The notes: generated by a model from the sequence alone, not told the origin. A DNA stretch of 64,000 nt from Hyalangium gracile (GCF_020103725.1 NZ_JAHXBG010000011.1:62001-126000), one strand, 5' to 3'; numbered from the stretch's first letter, positions 8,941 to 16,846 are shown. Made by a program: numbers and translations.

Positions 8941-10232
8941 CGCGGCAGTCCTCTCCGGATCCGATCCTCCGCGAGCTGACGCATCAGCTTGCGCTGGACC
9001 TTGTCGACCAGATCATCGATGTCGATCTCCCTCCGAGTGGCGCCCTGGCTCGCTCCCTGCTCGTCACCCACGCCGCGCGCCACGGGACGCCGCGTCACGG
9101 TGGGCGATGGAGAAGGGCCCTGGAGCTGCGCTCCCGGGACGATGGGAGCAGGGCTGATGCCAGGCGACGCGCTCGGAGGTCGTGGCATGAAAGTGGGCCC
9201 CGGTGCCGAGGGGAGCGTGTGGCCTGGGCTGGCCGGAGAGCCGCCCGCGGGACTTGCCGCGTGCACCAGCGGAGCCCCCGTGCCTGTCCAGCCCGCTCCA
9301 CCGCCCCCCGCCGGCTGAGGTGGCACTCGGGGCATCTGGCGCGCGGGCTCGGAGCGAGCCGCCTCGGGCCGTGCCTCCTGCGTGTGTGGGAGCGCCGGCT
9401 CGGCCCTGGGCGCGGAGGCGTGCGTTCCACCCGTCGAAGGAGACGGAGCCCCGGTGGGGGCCGCGTGCACTCTCGGGGCAGGCGAGGGACTCGGGCTCTG
9501 GAGGGGCTGGACGGTCGGAAGCGGTGCTCCTCTTCGCATGGGCTCCGGGCGGCTCGGCGTGGGGCCATCGTCCACGGGCCGCACCACGGGCCGCGAGCTG
9601 GAGGCGGAGGGGCTCGAGAGCTGGACGGACGGTGGGGGCTCGCGCTGCTGGCGCATCTCCGGCACGGCAGGGGACGCTGCTGCTGGGATGGGGGAGGGGG
9701 CGGGTGGACGAGCCGTCGGGGCTCGGGGCGCTTCTGGCGCGGGAGGAGGCGCTGTGCCGAGCTGCTGCACGAGGGGCGTGGACACCGAGGCCCGAGGCGC
9801 CTGCGGCCTCGCATCACCTTCGGCACGCGCGCCGCCCTCCGCAGGTGCCTGGGCTCGCCTGGCCTGGACGAGTGGCAGGGCCTGGGCGGGGTTGGGACGT
9901 GAGGCCCGCGGTGGGGCCTCGTGAGGTTGCGACTCTTCAGCCGACGCCGAGCCTGTCTCCTCCGCGGGCGCGGCCCACACGGCGTGCACCACGGGCACCT
10001 GGCCCTGCCGGAAACCCTCGCGGATGCCATGGCGCTGCGCCAGATAGCCCAGCAGCGGCAGGCGGCCTCCCATGGCCTCCACTCCCGCCACGATGCGCCG
10101 CGACAGCCACAGCGGCACGAGCCCCGGCTGATCCCGACGGCTCAGCAGCCGGCGGAGCAGCTTCGGGTCCAGCACCTGTTGCCAGGGGCTCTTGGGCGCG
10201 GGAGGCGGTTGCATGGGGAGTGGCTCGGCCAT
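8937..10232 (-). CDS. Pro-rich, largely disordered eCIS structural/adaptor protein
   Basis: 431 residues in three parts. An N-terminal folded segment (about 1-80) carries LLRRLLSRRDQPGLVPLWLS and a GGRLPLLGYLAQRHGIREGF motif. A long low-complexity linker (about 80-395) is rich in Pro, Ala, Ser and Arg. A short helical end follows (DIDDLVDKVQRKLMRQLAED). The same end type, an acidic stretch followed by a basic amphipathic helix, is familiar to me from uncharacterised proteins in eCIS operons. It is coupled to the LysM gene (ATGA) and begins 9 bases after the tube gene stop. Function is unknown; a tether, ruler or cargo adaptor are possibilities. Confidence 0.75.
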   Translation of the reverse strand: MAEPLPMQPPPAPKSPWQQVLDPKLLRRLLSRRDQPGLVPLWLSRRIVAGVEAMGGRLPLLGYLAQRHGIREGFRQGQVPVVHAVWAAPAEETGSASAEESQPHEAPPRASRPNPAQALPLVQARRAQAPAEGGARAEGDARPQAPRASVSTPLVQQLGTAPPPAPEAPRAPTARPPAPSPIPAAASPAVPEMRQQREPPPSVQLSSPSASSSRPVVRPVDDGPTPSRPEPMRRGAPLPTVQPLQSPSPSPAPRVHAAPTGAPSPSTGGTHASAPRAEPALPHTQEARPEAARSEPARQMPRVPPQPAGGGGAGWTGTGAPLVHAASPAGGSPASPGHTLPSAPGPTFMPRPPSASPGISPAPIVPGAQLQGPSPSPTVTRRPVARGVGDEQGASQGATRREIDIDDLVDKVQRKLMRQLAEDRIRRGLPR

Positions 10233-10241
10233 CGCTCCGGC

Positions 10242-10775
10242 TCACTTCAGGAGGTTGTAGGCGCCGTGCCCCGCGGACAGGAGCGCGCTCAGCAGGGGCC
10301 GCGAGATGCCACGGTGGATCAGCTCGACCCGCTCGATGGCCACCTGTGAGTCCTCGGCCGCGTTGAAGGCCGGCCCGGACCACTTCACCGGCAGGGCGTC
10401 CCGGAAGTCCCACCACATGACGGGGATCCGCTGCGCGTCCAGCAGCATGAGGGTGCCGCTCTTGCGCTGGATGACGCCGCGGCTCGTCTGGTCGTACCAC
10501 CGCCACAGCGTGTCGATGGACGTCAGCCCGTGGGTGAGGACCAGGTTGGGGTACGACGTCCGCTTCAGCACCTTGTGCGTGTAGCCGTTGACGCCTCCCT
10601 CGGCTCGCTCCTCCACCTCGATGCTGCTCTCCAGCCCCTCCACCTGGCTGAAGCCTCCCGTCAGCAGTCCATCCAGCTCCACCAGGAAGTTGCAGCCCAG
10701 GTATGGGTCCAGCCGCTTGCCCATCGCGCCGGTGGTCAGCGCGAAGGCGGCATTCATGCCGACGGGAATCCTCAT
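10242..10775 (-). CDS. eCIS tail tube protein, second paralog (T4 gp19-like)
   Basis: 177 residues with the gp19-like tube fold: CNFLVELDGLLTGGFSQVEG near the N-terminus, TLMLLDAQRIPVMWWDFRDA, then LPVKWSGPAFNAAEDSQVAI and VELIHRGI. The same landmarks occur in the tube gene at 11335-11775, but this copy has a longer N-terminus and an added C-terminal tail (about 160-177). GGAG lies six bases before ATG 10775. In Afp/PVC systems extra tube paralogs form the first rings between baseplate and tube; that role is inferred here. Confidence 0.88.
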   Translation of the reverse strand: MRIPVGMNAAFALTTGAMGKRLDPYLGCNFLVELDGLLTGGFSQVEGLESSIEVEERAEGGVNGYTHKVLKRTSYPNLVLTHGLTSIDTLWRWYDQTSRGVIQRKSGTLMLLDAQRIPVMWWDFRDALPVKWSGPAFNAAEDSQVAIERVELIHRGISRPLLSALLSAGHGAYNLLK

Positions 10776-10791
10776 GCCGTGCTCCTCAGCT

Positions 10792-10962
10792 CTACCGGCC
10801 GCGCCCGGCCAGCTCGTTGATCCGCTCGTTCATGCGAGACACCTGCGCGACCCAGCGCTGGCGCTCGCGGTGGTCCAGCGCCATCACCTGTTCGTAGGGC
10901 CAGCCCAGGTAGTGGGACAGGTACGCTACCTCCTCGAACAACCTCTCCGAGGGGTAGCTCAC
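10792..10962 (-). CDS. Small DUF6760-like eCIS protein
   Basis: 56 residues from a GTG whose bases overlap the upstream stop (GTGA), giving VSYPSERLFEEVAYLSHYLG followed by LDHRERQRWVAQVSRMNERI. This pattern, a short acidic-aromatic start followed by an HRER..WV helix, is the one I associate with the DUF6760 family of short proteins next to tube genes in contractile injection systems. A longer reading from 11016 adds only shadow sequence of the neighbouring gene. Its role is not established; a tail-assembly chaperone partner is plausible from position between two tube genes. Confidence 0.75.
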   Translation of the reverse strand: MSYPSERLFEEVAYLSHYLGWPYEQVMALDHRERQRWVAQVSRMNERINELAGRGR

Positions 10963-11327
10963 GATTCCCCCACGGGGCTTGCCTCCACCTCGAACTCCCC
11001 CTGACAGTGCGGGCATGCCACCCGCAGCCGGGCGTGGCCGCTCTCGTTGATGCGCCGGTAGAAGTCCTGCAGGTAGAGCAGGTCCCCCGAGAGCAGGTTC
11101 TCGATCGTCTTCGGGTTGATGAACTCCAGGCTCCCCAGTCGGGTGATCACCCGGGCCAGCAGGATGATGACCAGGTAGCCGGGGTTGGACTGGACGCGCG
11201 GATCCTTGAGCGGGGCGATCTCGTCCAGCGCCGTGGACAGGCGCATGGTGCCCTCTCGGTGGACGGTGCCCGTCTCATCCCGGAAGCCGAACGGCAAGGT
11301 GAAGGGAAACTCGGTCGTGGCGGTCAT
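10959..11327 (-). CDS. Phage tail assembly-type protein with CPHC motif
   Basis: 122 residues from ATG 11327, preceded by GAGG. The central part (NPGYLVIILLARVITRLGSL, then FINPKTIENLLSGDLLYLQD) resembles tail-assembly chaperone-like proteins encoded beside tube genes. The C-terminus has a single CPHC pair, half of a zinc-ribbon, so metal binding would need a partner or dimer. It starts seven bases after the main tube gene and its stop overlaps the GTG of the DUF6760-like gene. Function is inferred from synteny with tail loci; no enzymatic motif is visible. Confidence 0.7.
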   Translation of the reverse strand: MTATTEFPFTLPFGFRDETGTVHREGTMRLSTALDEIAPLKDPRVQSNPGYLVIILLARVITRLGSLEFINPKTIENLLSGDLLYLQDFYRRINESGHARLRVACPHCQGEFEVEASPVGES

Positions 11328-11334
11328 GAGGCCT

Positions 11335-11775
11335 CTACCACTTCTGCACTTCAATGCCCTCGTGGGTCAGCTCGAGTGTCTCGATGGCGAACTCGTCCGC
11401 GACCGCGTCCAGGCCGGGGCCGGACCACTTGCTGGGCCAGGCGTTGCGCACGTTCCAGCGGATCATCTCCGCGCCCGTGTCGTCCCTCAGGATGATGGAG
11501 ATGGTGCGGCGCACCGGCGTGCCCTTCATCACCCCCTCGCGCCAGTCCCACAGCGCCCGGTCATCGGTGACGCCGCGCTTGAGGGTGATGGTGGAGAACG
11601 AGAGCAGGCCGGGGATCTGTCGGTGGGCGAGCGTCGGATCCGTGCCCTCGCGGTACTTGCCGACGCCGGTGCTGCTGTCCAGGCCCGCGCACTCCTTGAA
11701 GCCCATGCGGGTGATGCCGTCGAGCTCCACGGCGAAGTTGTAGCTGCCAAAGGGATCCTTGCGCTCCATTGCCAT
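11335..11775 (-). CDS. eCIS tail tube protein, main paralog (T4 gp19-like)
   Basis: 146 residues, the usual size of Hcp/gp19-like inner tube subunits. Landmarks are GSYNFAVELDGITRMGFKEC at the N-terminus, LAHRQIPGLLSFSTITLKRG, RRTISIILRDDTGAEMIRW and NAWPSKWSGPGLDAVADEFA, ending in LELTHEGIEV. GGAG lies seven bases before ATG 11775. It follows the second sheath gene on the same strand. Compact length and position directly after the sheaths suggest it is the main tube subunit, with the longer paralog at 10242-10775 as adaptor ring. Confidence 0.92.
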   Translation of the reverse strand: MAMERKDPFGSYNFAVELDGITRMGFKECAGLDSSTGVGKYREGTDPTLAHRQIPGLLSFSTITLKRGVTDDRALWDWREGVMKGTPVRRTISIILRDDTGAEMIRWNVRNAWPSKWSGPGLDAVADEFAIETLELTHEGIEVQKW

Positions 11776-11806
11776 GCGTGTGCTCCTTGAAGAGAGGTGA
11801 GGGCGG

Positions 11807-12973
11807 TCAGCCCGGCGTCACCACCGCCGTGCCGGTCGCGTCGTGGATGAGGTGGACGACGATGAACTCGCGGGGCGTGGCCGGCGCCAGCCCGATCTCG
11901 ACGACGAGCCGCCCCTGGTCCCGGACCTCGGGCGGGTTGTTCTCGGCGTCGCACTTCACGTAGAAGGCCTCCTCCGGCGTGGCGCCCTGCAGGGCCCCCG
12001 AGCGGAAGAGCTCCTCGAGGTGCCCGCTCAGCTCGCGCCGCACCCGCACCCACAGCTGCAGATCGTTGGACTCGAACGCGGCCCACGACAGGGCGTGCAC
12101 CAGCCAGCGGCGCAGGGTGAGGAACAGCCGCCGCACGTTGATGTAGCGCCAGTCCTTCTCCGCGCTCAGGGTGCGCGCGCCGAAGGCCCGGAGGCCCCGG
12201 CCGGGCAGGGCGCGCAGGCCGTTGATGCCCTGCGTGTTGAGCTCGCCGGGGCGGACCAGGGAGCGCTCCACGTCGAGCGCGCCCTCGATCAGCTCGTTGG
12301 CCGGTGCCTTGAAGACGCCAGCGCGCCGGTCGGTCCGCGCGTACGTGCCGGCCAGGTGGCCGCAGGGGGGGACGAAGGCCTGGCCCGGCCCGTCGCTCCG
12401 GGCCACCTGGATCCAGGGGTAGTACAGGGCGCCCATGCCGTGGAGCTCCGGCTCGCCCCCGAGCCAGGAGAGGATGGCGGCCTTGTGGGAGAGCAGCGGA
12501 TCTCCCGTGAGCGACTCGCCCTCGTACACGCGCGCCGGCGAGTCGAGGAGGGCGAAGCAGTCCCCGCGCTCGCCGCAGAACCGCAGCAGCTGGGCCTGGG
12601 CGGCGGCGAGCTCGGCCGGGGTGGCCGCGGGGGGCAGCAGGCCTGGGCCGCAGAGCAGGTCCACCTCCTCCACGTCCTTCAGCGAGGCGAGTCCCTGCTC
12701 CAGCGTCCTGCCTTCTCCCAGCGGCACCACCCAGCACTGCTCGCCGCCGTTCTCGAAGAAGCCTCGTACCGCGCAGGCGAGGAAGAGCGGAGGCGTGCCG
12801 GTGCCCCACTTCACCTCGAGCTGGCCCGGGCGGATGAGGACCATCGGCTCGGGCAGCGGGGCGTCCGCCGTGTAGGCCAGGAAGGCGGGCACACCGGTGC
12901 GCAGGAGCTCGGGCGGAAGTCGCTCCTCGACCGGGCCGATGTGCACTCCGGGTGTTGAGTCTTGCATCGACAT
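11807..12973 (-). CDS. eCIS tail sheath protein, second paralog
   Basis: About 388 residues from ATG 12973; GTG 12982 and ATG 12967 are in-frame alternatives, the last having GAGG seven bases upstream. The N-terminus STPGVHIGPVEE is the sheath start motif, and the C-terminal domain (NVRRLFLTLRRWLVHALSW, RSGALQGATPEEAFYVKCDA, a VEIGLAPATPREFIVVHL end) is closely shared with the first sheath at 13016-14155. The middle region differs strongly. Paralogous sheaths are normal in eCIS and often have separate positions along the tail. It lies between the first sheath and the tube gene. Confidence 0.9.
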   Translation of the reverse strand: MSMQDSTPGVHIGPVEERLPPELLRTGVPAFLAYTADAPLPEPMVLIRPGQLEVKWGTGTPPLFLACAVRGFFENGGEQCWVVPLGEGRTLEQGLASLKDVEEVDLLCGPGLLPPAATPAELAAAQAQLLRFCGERGDCFALLDSPARVYEGESLTGDPLLSHKAAILSWLGGEPELHGMGALYYPWIQVARSDGPGQAFVPPCGHLAGTYARTDRRAGVFKAPANELIEGALDVERSLVRPGELNTQGINGLRALPGRGLRAFGARTLSAEKDWRYINVRRLFLTLRRWLVHALSWAAFESNDLQLWVRVRRELSGHLEELFRSGALQGATPEEAFYVKCDAENNPPEVRDQGRLVVEIGLAPATPREFIVVHLIHDATGTAVVTPG

Positions 12974-13015
12974 GCCTCGCACCTGCCGACGTGGGGATGA
13001 CCGGGCGTCCGCGTG

Positions 13016-14155
13016 CTAGCTCGTCGGCCCCGACCACTGGCCGATGCGGAAGATGACGAACTCGGCGGGCTTGGTGATGGCGACGCCGATCTCGGTGATG
13101 ACGCGGCCCACGTCCCGCTCCGCGGGCGGGTTGTTCTCGGCGTCGCACTTCACGTAGAAGGCCTCCTCCGGCGTGGCGCCGAACAGCGCCCCGGTGCTCC
13201 ACACCTGGTTGAGGAAGGCCGTCGTGTTGCGGGTGATGCGCGCCCAGAGATCGTGGTTGTTGGGCTCGAAGACGGCCCACTGCAGGCCGACATCGATCGA
13301 GTCCCGCAGGTAGCAGAAGAGGCGGCGGACGTTGATGTAGCGGAAGTCCGCCTCGGTGCTGCCGGCACGGGTGCGCGCGCCCCACACCTTGATGGTGCCG
13401 TCCAGGTTCCGGATGCAGTTGATGCCCTCCGGGTTCAGGCCGTCCTGCAGGCTGGTGCTGATGGCCCACCGCAGGCCCACCGCGCCGCGCACCGCCTCGT
13501 TGGCGGGCGCCTTGTGGACTCCGCGCGAGCCGTCCACGCGGGCGTAGATGCCGGCGATGTGGCCGGAGGGGGGCATGTACGCGAGCCCCTTGGAGGCCGG
13601 ATCGAAGACCTGGATCCACGGGTAGTAGCAGGCGGCGTAGCTCGACTTGCCGGGGAGGGTGTCTCCCTTCGTCGGCAGCTCGGACGGGGGCACGTCCAGG
13701 GGCCCGTCGAACAAGGCGATCCGGTCGTTCATCCTCGCGGCGTGAGAGATGAGCTTGTCCAGGGTGGCCTTGTCGGTGATGCCAGGCGCGGCCACCATGG
13801 AGATCTCTCCAATGGCCTCGAAGAGCAGGAGCGCCGCGTCCACGTCCGCCGTGGTCGCGGCGTGGGCCACGTAGCAGCGGGTGCCGCCGTTGTTGAAGAA
13901 CCCGTAGACGGCGTGCGCCAGCTGGTTGTGCTCCACCACGTCGGAGAAGTCGCCGAACCGGGTCTTGAACTCCGTGAAGTTGGTGCAGAGCACCGCGCCG
14001 GTGGGAGTGACGAGGTTCGTCCCGTCCGGATTCTTCAGGGTGGCATCGTTGTAGACGCCGATGAAGCCGGCGGTACTGGTGCCGGCGCCTTCGATGGGCA
14101 TCGCGCCCGAAGGCACCTGCTCCACGTAGACTCCTGGCGACTTGTAGTCGGGCAT
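13016..14155 (-). CDS. eCIS tail sheath protein, first paralog
   Basis: 379 residues starting MPDYKSPGVYVEQVPSG, the canonical contractile sheath N-terminus. The middle contains YVAHAATTADVDAALLLFE and a YPWIQVFDPASKG segment, and the C-terminus has FRYINVRRLFCYLRDSIDVG, ATPEEAFYVKCDAENNPPAE and an ITEIGVAITKPAEFVIFRI end. The sheath contracts to drive the tube. GGAG lies six bases before ATG 14155. Its length matches short eCIS sheaths and it lacks inserted decoration domains. Confidence 0.94.
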   Translation of the reverse strand: MPDYKSPGVYVEQVPSGAMPIEGAGTSTAGFIGVYNDATLKNPDGTNLVTPTGAVLCTNFTEFKTRFGDFSDVVEHNQLAHAVYGFFNNGGTRCYVAHAATTADVDAALLLFEAIGEISMVAAPGITDKATLDKLISHAARMNDRIALFDGPLDVPPSELPTKGDTLPGKSSYAACYYPWIQVFDPASKGLAYMPPSGHIAGIYARVDGSRGVHKAPANEAVRGAVGLRWAISTSLQDGLNPEGINCIRNLDGTIKVWGARTRAGSTEADFRYINVRRLFCYLRDSIDVGLQWAVFEPNNHDLWARITRNTTAFLNQVWSTGALFGATPEEAFYVKCDAENNPPAERDVGRVITEIGVAITKPAEFVIFRIGQWSGPTS

Positions 14156-14195
14156 GCGTGCTCCTCCGTGTGCTCCTCAGGTTCTCGTTCCGCGC

Positions 14196-15080
14196 TCAGG
14201 GGGTGGTCCCCCCGCTGGGCAGCGGACGCTCCAGCAGGACATCCAGTCTCTTCACTCCACCTTGCTCCAGGCCGGCCGAGAGCTGCGCCGGCGAGAATCC
14301 TCGGGCGGACACCTGGAGCGTGCGTGTCCCCGTCTCGATGCCATGCAGCAGGAAGCGGCCCTCCGCGTCCGTGAGGGCGCTCTCCCCGCTGCCCATCACG
14401 CGCACCCGCGCCATGGCCACGGGGGCCGAGCCGTCCGCCTCATCCGCTCCGCTGATCACTCCCTCGATGGCCGTGGGCGGCAGGGCGAGGGTGGCGAGCG
14501 GGAAGGGACTGCGCTGCGAGGAGGCCTCAAGCTGCAGCGACACCGTGCCATAGCGGGTGCCGGAGCCGGGCAGTCGCGCGGCCAGCGTGTACGAGCCATC
14601 GGGCAGGTCCACGAAGCGGAAGGTGCCGTCGGCGGAGGAGCGCGTGAGCTCTGGCCGCTGGGCGCTGGAGGTGCGCTGGGAGGCCGCCAGCCACGAGCGC
14701 CATGCCTCGGGCCCGTCCGTGAGGACAATCTCGGCGCCCGCCACGGCCTTGCGTGTCCGAGCATCGATCACGCGCCCGGCGATGCTCAGGCGGTGGGTGC
14801 GTGTGGCGACTCGCACGAAGCCCGCCGTCCCGGTCCGCGCCTGCTGGGGCAGCGCTCCCGCCGAAGTGGGGGCGCTCTCATTGGCGGGAGCGCTCACGCT
14901 GGTCGCTACGCTCTTTCGAGTGCCCGGAGAGGCCGGCTCGGGGCTCGGCTCGGCCGGTGGGGCGGCCAGCGTGGCCTGAGCGCTCTTCGACGACTTCTTG
15001 GTGGTGCTCTTCGTGGACTTCTCGGTGGTGCTCTTCGTGGATCCGCTCGATGACGAGGACTTCTTGGTCTTGGTCGTCAT
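14196..15080 (-). CDS. Ser/Thr/Lys-rich protein with carboxypeptidase-regulatory-like beta domains
   Basis: 294 residues from ATG 15080, which overlaps the stop of the DUF4255 gene (ATGA). Residues 1-100 are low complexity, with runs of Lys, Ser and Thr. Residues about 105-200 (LSIAGRVIDARTRKAVAGAE, GTFRFVDLPDGSYTLAARLP) and about 215-285 (AIEGVISGADEADGSAPVAM, DAEGRFLLHGIETGTRTLQV) are two CarboxypepD_reg/SdrD-B-like beta-sandwich repeats. No signal peptide is visible, so within this operon it probably decorates or binds the particle rather than being an exported surface protein. That role is inference. It lies between the terminator protein and the first sheath. Confidence 0.8.
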   Translation of the reverse strand: MTTKTKKSSSSSGSTKSTTEKSTKSTTKKSSKSAQATLAAPPAEPSPEPASPGTRKSVATSVSAPANESAPTSAGALPQQARTGTAGFVRVATRTHRLSIAGRVIDARTRKAVAGAEIVLTDGPEAWRSWLAASQRTSSAQRPELTRSSADGTFRFVDLPDGSYTLAARLPGSGTRYGTVSLQLEASSQRSPFPLATLALPPTAIEGVISGADEADGSAPVAMARVRVMGSGESALTDAEGRFLLHGIETGTRTLQVSARGFSPAQLSAGLEQGGVKRLDVLLERPLPSGGTTP

Positions 15081-15628
15081 GAGGACTGGACCTGTCTGAC
15101 GACGTTGCCCAGCTCCTCGGGGGAACGGACGTCGACGCTGAGGGTCAGTACGTAATGGAGCGCGGCGCGGGGCTTGCCTTTCAGCGCGTGCCACATCTCG
15201 AAGCCGTGCTGGCGACCCGGGGGCTGCAGGGTCAAGGCGCGCACGGGTGGCTCCTGGTCCTTCAGGCTCCCCTGGAGGACCTCCGTGGGCAGGCGGCGGT
15301 AGCGCAGCAGCACCTGGAGGACGGCGCCCAGCAGCCGGTGCTCGTACAGCTCGGGGTTCTGCACCCCATCTCGCGCGCACACGGTGACCAGGTAGTGGCA
15401 GTCCACCCGGGCTGGCGCGTAGCGCTTGATGACGGAGCCGTCGTCCTGTCGCTCCAGCTGCGGCTCGAAGCTGCGCAGCTCCCGGTTCTCGGCCAGCTCG
15501 AAGAGGAACAGGTTGACCGCTGGCAGCAGCAGCGACTGCGGTGGGAATGACTCGTCCGGCGTCAGGAAGCTCACGGAGACGGGGTACTCACCGCTGACGA
15601 ACTCCTCGGGGAGCTCTCGCTTGAGCAA
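15077..15628 (-). CDS. DUF4255 / Pvc16-like tail terminator protein
   Basis: 183 residues from TTG 15628. The family start LLKRELPEEF is followed by FPPQSLLLPAVNLFLFELAE, RVDCHYLVTVCARD and LGAVLQVLLRYRRLP, matching Pvc16_N/DUF4255 proteins that cap the sheath-tube end. The homologous reading continues upstream without a stop for 11 more residues (ILHDLDRTLET), which also fits the family, but no ATG, GTG or TTG exists there; the likeliest natural start is ATT at 15661. It is the first gene of the operon in view, with a candidate promoter about 90 bases upstream. Confidence 0.88.
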   Translation of the reverse strand: MLKRELPEEFVSGEYPVSVSFLTPDESFPPQSLLLPAVNLFLFELAENRELRSFEPQLERQDDGSVIKRYAPARVDCHYLVTVCARDGVQNPELYEHRLLGAVLQVLLRYRRLPTEVLQGSLKDQEPPVRALTLQPPGRQHGFEMWHALKGKPRAALHYVLTLSVDVRSPEELGNVVRQVQSS

Positions 15629-15747
15629 AGTCTCGAGCGTCCTGTCCAGGTCGTGAAGAATGGCCGCACCCCGTTGTCCCCGACTGGGCCCTGCTTGCTG
15701 CCACGACGAATGCTTGAGCGCTCATGGTCCGTGCGACCGAGCGCTGT

Positions 15748-15760
15748 TGTCAATGTGACA
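15748..15760 (-). promoter_or_regulatory. Candidate promoter/operator element for the eCIS operon
   Basis: The plus-strand bases TGTCAATGTGACA form a 5-3-5 inverted repeat. On the minus strand the same bases contain a perfect TTGACA (15753-15748) about 90 bases before the first operon gene. No good -10 box stands 16-18 bases further on, so this may be a regulator site or an alternative-sigma promoter rather than a housekeeping promoter. Confidence 0.3.
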
Positions 15761-15847
15761 GTTTGGCGGTCGAGTAGGAGGGACTCATCAGGTCGCCTCT
15801 CCGCGCAGCGAAGAGGTGACGTCGCGAGACAGGCGCGAGACCGAGCC

Positions 15848-16798
15848 CTAGGGGGCGAACTCCGCGGGAAGTCCGAAGCGCGGAAAGAGCGTCTGGGTGT
15901 CGAGGAAGGAGTTCACGGCGGTGATGCGGTCGTCCGACAGCTCGAGCACGATCAGCGCCCACGGCTGGTGGCTTCCCCCCGGTCCACCAGGCCGGTACTG
16001 CCCGAACGCGGGGGTGCCGCAGGCCGAGGTCGGCACCAGCCGGGACCCCCGGCAGCCCGAGCCCTTCCCCGACATCCATGCGCGGATCGACTCGTGACCG
16101 CGGAGCCACAGCGAGAAGGGTGGCATCGAGAGGGTCGCGTCCTGGTGGAGCAGCTGGGTGAGCGCGTCCAAGTCGTACCGCTCGAAGGCATGGACGTAGC
16201 GGTTGAGCAGCGTGGACTGGGTGTCGGACAGCGGCGCGCGGGGCTGGCTGAGATCGTGCGTGGCGAGCGTCGCGCGGGCCCGCTGAAGCGCGCTGTTGAC
16301 GGCGGCCACCGACGTGTCGAGGCTGTCCGCGACCTCGGCGGCGGACCAGCCGAGGACCTCGGTCAGGATCAGCACCGCGCGCTGCCGGGGAGGCAGGTGC
16401 TGGAGGGCCGCCACGAACGCGAGGCGGATGCTCTGGCGCAGGATCAGCAGCTCGGACGGATCGGAGTCCGAGGGCAGGGCGTGCGCGTCGGGGATGGGCT
16501 CGATCCAGTGCGAGTGCGGCAGCTGGGTGAGCGGGTCATCGACCGAGCCGACAGGCCCCATCTCCATGGGACGTGCTCGGCGCGAGCGCTCGCTCAGCAT
16601 GTCGAGGCACACCCGGGTGGCGATGCGATAGAGCCAGGTGCGCATGGACGCCCGCTCCTCGAAGCGGTCCATGCTCCTCCACGCACGCACCATCGTCTCC
16701 TGGACGGCGTCGTCAGCCTCGGCGGCCGAGCCCAGCATGCGGTAGCAGTGGCCGGTCAGCGCGGTGCGGTGTTCCTCGAGGTTGTAGTCGGTGGCCAT
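15848..16798 (-). CDS. ECF sigma factor with C-terminal SnoaL-like domain (SigX5/SigG type)
   Basis: 316 residues from ATG 16798. Region 2 (about 10-80) has [20 protein letters not shown] and [18 protein letters not shown]; region 4 (about 130-185) has [20 protein letters not shown] and [16 protein letters not shown]. The C-terminal 130 residues form a SnoaL/NTF2-like domain with the [20 protein letters not shown] and [14 protein letters not shown] motifs typical of TIGR02960-like sigma factors, where the extra domain replaces an anti-sigma factor as the control element. No anti-sigma gene is adjacent. It lies 186 bases upstream of the eCIS operon on the same strand; a regulatory link is possible but unproven. 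Confidence 0.9.
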   Translation of the reverse strand: MATDYNLEEHRTALTGHCYRMLGSAAEADDAVQETMVRAWRSMDRFEERASMRTWLYRIATRVCLDMLSERSRRARPMEMGPVGSVDDPLTQLPHSHWIEPIPDAHALPSDSDPSELLILRQSIRLAFVAALQHLPPRQRAVLILTEVLGWSAAEVADSLDTSVAAVNSALQRARATLATHDLSQPRAPLSDTQSTLLNRYVHAFERYDLDALTQLLHQDATLSMPPFSLWLRGHESIRAWMSGKGSGCRGSRLVPTSACGTPAFGQYRPGGPGGSHQPWALIVLELSDDRITAVNSFLDTQTLFPRFGLPAEFAP

Positions 16799-16818
16799 CG
16801 CAGCCCCATGTATCAACT

Positions 16819-16844
16819 CCCCTACCCATTGCGAAGGGTAGGGG
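16819..16844 (-). terminator. Perfect 9-bp hairpin between EF-G and the sigma gene
   Basis: CCCCTACCC at 16819-16827 pairs with GGGTAGGGG at 16836-16844 across an 8-base loop. There is no U tract. It lies just after a second hairpin and about 20 bases before the sigma factor start, so it could either end EF-G transcripts or lie in the sigma gene leader. Confidence 0.45.
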
Positions 16845-16846
16845 CG

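Larger units (their letters stand above)
1..15661 (-). other. Extracellular contractile injection system (eCIS) locus, incomplete
   Basis: Sixteen same-strand genes form one block with many stop-start overlaps. In transcription order they are terminator, accessory beta protein, sheath, sheath, tube, assembly protein, DUF6760, tube, Pro-rich protein, LysM hub, VgrG-like spike, PAAR-like tip, gp25, J-like baseplate, LamG-bearing baseplate, tail protein I and an unknown. This is the core set of Afp/PVC-type particles. Expected but unseen parts are the tape measure, the AAA+ ATPase and effectors, presumably left of base 1. The absence of TssJLM-type membrane genes in view favours an extracellular or cytoplasmic particle over a type VI secretion system. 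Confidence 0.88.

Noticed and set aside
1-15661. Type VI secretion system or complete prophage
   Set aside because: No membrane-complex, ClpV, capsid, portal or terminase genes; sheath, DUF4255 and DUF6760 pattern fits eCIS.
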